Part shown: positions 6,787-8,346 of the stretch, piece by piece | Layout: each line of letters starts with the position of its first letter | How positions within the stretch are numbered: position 1 is the first letter of the stretch | Origin: Paracoccaceae bacterium | GTDB taxonomy: Bacteria > Pseudomonadota > Alphaproteobacteria > Rhodobacterales > Rhodobacteraceae | Assembly (NCBI GenBank): GCA_029881635.1 | Contig: JAOUMG010000060.1 | Coordinates: forward strand, 1-8,346 | Length of the DNA: 8,346 bases | Direction: 5' to 3' | Made by a program: the position numbers and the translations under genes | Notes under the pieces: generated by a model | The model's database searches: none | Told to the model about the DNA's origin: nothing | Seen by the model: the letters and a program-made list of their open reading frames with translations, nothing else

Positions 6787-7106
6787 TGGCCATCATCACG
6801 GCTCTGATAATGATCGGGGGAGGCTCTGGGGCTAAGGCAGAGTATTCCCTGGCGCAGCTACAGCAGTTGGAGCGGTTGATTCTGGCCAAGAATTGCAGCT
6901 CCCTTTGGGCTTATCTTCAGCAGCATCCCGAAATCATGACCGGCAATGACCCCTTGGCGCGGGAACTTCAGGTTTTTGTCCAGAGTACACAACGCGGGTT
7001 GCTGAATTGCTTTGCATCAACCACCGTTGCCGTATTGCCCACACCTTCCGTGCCACCCGTGGCCGCCACGCAAAGCTTCATTGCAGCCGTCGGCGCTGCC
7101 TATTGA
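6768..7106 (+). CDS. Small secreted two-cysteine protein of unknown function
   Basis: This is a 112-residue protein with a clear Sec signal peptide: a Lys at position 5, hydrophobic residues 7-17, and a probable signal peptidase I site AKA|E after residue 24. There is no lipobox. The mature part is about 88 residues. It starts with a helical, Gln/Leu-rich segment (YSLAQLQQLERLILAKNC), contains WAYLQQHPE and a second helical stretch ending in LLNCF, and finishes with a Pro/Val/Ala-rich tail. Two cysteines (43 and 81) could form one disulfide in the periplasm. ATG 6768 has AAAGG at 6756-6760, seven bases upstream. It lies between the LytR_C-like membrane protein and the glycosyltransferase on the same strand, so a periplasmic accessory role in the same envelope process is plausible. 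No family is recognised. Confidence 0.78.
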   Translation: MPGPKLMAIITALIMIGGGSGAKAEYSLAQLQQLERLILAKNCSSLWAYLQQHPEIMTGNDPLARELQVFVQSTQRGLLNCFASTTVAVLPTPSVPPVAATQSFIAAVGAAY

Positions 7107-7136
7107 TCGAACCAATCCCGAGGGGAACGAAGTGCA

Positions 7137-8189
7137 ATGGGACAACGCCCCAGCATCGCCTATGTGATTGACCCGCGGTTTCCCGGTGGCACATCATCGG
7201 CGGTGGCGCAAGAACTGCACGTCACTTCGCAGTTGGCGCGCGTGTCGGTCCACGCAGTTGCGTCGAAAATGTTCAGCGGAACAGACATCGCGCCGCAATT
7301 GAAACAGGCGCTTGTCGATCTGCGAATGGATGTGATCTGGGATCAGACAACTATCTCAGCAGATACAGTTATCGTTCACAATCCGTCTTTTCTGAAATTT
7401 CAGGAAAAATGGGAAAAACGGATTATCGCGAAAAACCTCATCGTGGTGACGCATGAAAACTTCTTGCGACCAGGTCAGGTCGAGGCTTTCGACGTCGCTC
7501 GTTGTCTTGACCTGATCGATCATTCAGCGCTGGCGTTGTGCAAGATCTTGGCGCCGATTTCAGCCTATAACCGTTCGACGGTACTTGACTGGCTGGCGCA
7601 GCACCCCGCAAGGCCGTGGAAAATAGCCGAGCAGGACTGGTTCAATATCTGTGACTTTCCCTGTCAGGCACCAAACCCGCAACCCGAAGACCGCCGTGGC
7701 CGCCTTTCCCGTCCGGGTTTCGAGAAATTCCCCAGTCTCGCAGACATGGACCTTTGCTTTCCCGATACGGCGCAGGCCATCATTATATTGGGGGGCGATA
7801 CGTTCATCGACGATGCAATTGATCGCCCGCATTGGGGGCTTCATCCTTTTCGGGCCATTGAAGTTGCTGACTTTTTCGCCATGATCGATTTCATGGTCTA
7901 TTTTACGGCGCCGACATGGCGCGAAAGTTTCGGACGCGTTCTGGCTGAGGCGATTGCCGCAGGCAAGGTCGTTATCACCGATCCGGGCACGGCATCTACA
8001 TTCGGCGATGCGGTAATTTCCGCTTGTCCGGCCGAAGTGGATGCCATCATCGCGAAATTTATTGAACAGCCCGAACTGTACCAAAAACAGGTGCTGGCAG
8101 CGCAGGCCCGACTGGACGATTTTTCCACAAAGGCATTCACCCGGATGATACGGCGCTTGGTGGATGAGTCCGTTGGGGTGGCTGCATGA
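7137..8189 (+). CDS. GT-B fold glycosyltransferase (GT4-like)
   Basis: The 350-residue protein has a GT-B layout. The N-terminal acceptor half opens with IAYVIDPRFPGGTSSAVAQE (7-26), with the glycine-rich loop after the first strand, and contains VVTHENFLRPG. The C-terminal donor half contains PTWRESFGRVLAEAIAAGKVVITD, in which Glu263 and Glu271 form the E-x7-E motif of retaining GT4 enzymes that bind the nucleotide sugar. The segment before it (AIIILGG through HPFRAIEVADFFAMIDFMVYF) is less typical and lacks the usual GVD-type sequence, so the protein is a divergent member. It should be cytoplasmic and transfer a sugar to a lipid-linked or polysaccharide acceptor; donor and acceptor are unknown. 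It follows the small secreted gene by 30 bases, with a purine-rich GAGGGGAA about 10 bases before the ATG, and shares a 4-base overlap with the next gene. Confidence 0.85.
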   Translation: MGQRPSIAYVIDPRFPGGTSSAVAQELHVTSQLARVSVHAVASKMFSGTDIAPQLKQALVDLRMDVIWDQTTISADTVIVHNPSFLKFQEKWEKRIIAKNLIVVTHENFLRPGQVEAFDVARCLDLIDHSALALCKILAPISAYNRSTVLDWLAQHPARPWKIAEQDWFNICDFPCQAPNPQPEDRRGRLSRPGFEKFPSLADMDLCFPDTAQAIIILGGDTFIDDAIDRPHWGLHPFRAIEVADFFAMIDFMVYFTAPTWRESFGRVLAEAIAAGKVVITDPGTASTFGDAVISACPAEVDAIIAKFIEQPELYQKQVLAAQARLDDFSTKAFTRMIRRLVDESVGVAA

Positions 8190-8346
8190 TTCTGATTGAA
8201 GCGGGGGAACGCAGCGAAAAGGCGCATGACGCCAAGGTACTATTCGCCTCTCAGCTTGCCGGGCGCGGCTATGCGGTTGCGATAGATGACAAATCCGTTC
8301 CCGATGACCTCGATCGCAACCAGAAATATGAACTGGCGCCGCTGCT
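8186..8346 (+). CDS. Start of a further gene in the same run (incomplete at window edge)
   Basis: The ATG at 8186 overlaps the glycosyltransferase TGA (ATGA, 8186-8189) and the frame stays open to the window end, giving 53 residues. It begins MILIEAGERSEKAHDAKVLF, followed by a helix and LAGRGYAVAIDD, then VPDDLDRNQKYELAPLL. The beta-alpha-beta look of this start, with a small-residue turn RGY and a following strand, resembles the N-terminal Rossmann-like part of surface-carbohydrate biosynthesis proteins, but too little is visible to name it. The overlap implies translational coupling with the glycosyltransferase. A GGGGTGG at 8175-8181 could serve as ribosome binding site. Confidence 0.75.
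   Translation, partial: MILIEAGERSEKAHDAKVLFASQLAGRGYAVAIDDKSVPDDLDRNQKYELAPL

Noticed and set aside
1..8346. tRNA, rRNA, CRISPR, insertion sequence or attachment site
   Set aside because: No cloverleaf, spaced repeats, transposase frame or terminal inverted repeats were seen by eye on either strand.

Overview
The window looks like chromosomal DNA of an alphaproteobacterium, probably of the Rhodobacteraceae/Roseobacter type. This is inferred from protein style (aminotransferase, HmgA, fumarylacetoacetase), GC-rich coding sequence with strong GGAGG-like ribosome binding sites, and tight gene packing. No tRNA, rRNA, insertion sequence or CRISPR array was seen.

Left part (1-1990): the C-terminal portion of a class III PLP-dependent aminotransferase entering from the left edge, then a complete D-lyxose ketol-isomerase. 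The isomerase converges tail-to-tail, with a 5-base gap, on a MarR-family regulator on the minus strand.

Middle (1991-4779): the tyrosine/phenylalanine catabolic module. The MarR gene is divergent from hmgA (homogentisate 1,2-dioxygenase), and the 69-bp gap between them carries a 7-6-7 palindrome, TTAGTTA-N6-TAACTAA, which is the likely MarR operator for both directions. hmgA is followed by fahA (fumarylacetoacetase). The 71-74 bases between them are exactly filled by a 24-codon small ORF with its own Shine-Dalgarno. It starts directly after the hmgA stop and ends overlapping the fahA start. The intermediate enzyme maleylacetoacetate isomerase is not in the window.

Right part (4780-8346): a control region with a 23-nt inverted repeat, an adjacent pair of imperfect direct repeats and a good sigma70-like promoter (TTGTCT-17-TAAAAT) precedes a new same-strand gene run. 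The run encodes a single-pass membrane protein with a long Pro/Ala/Ser-rich linker and a LytR_C-like C-terminal domain, a small secreted two-cysteine protein, a GT-B (GT4-like) glycosyltransferase, and the start of a further gene coupled to it by a 4-base ATGA overlap. This resembles an envelope or surface-polysaccharide locus whose exact role cannot be named from sequence alone. It is the least ordinary part of the window.
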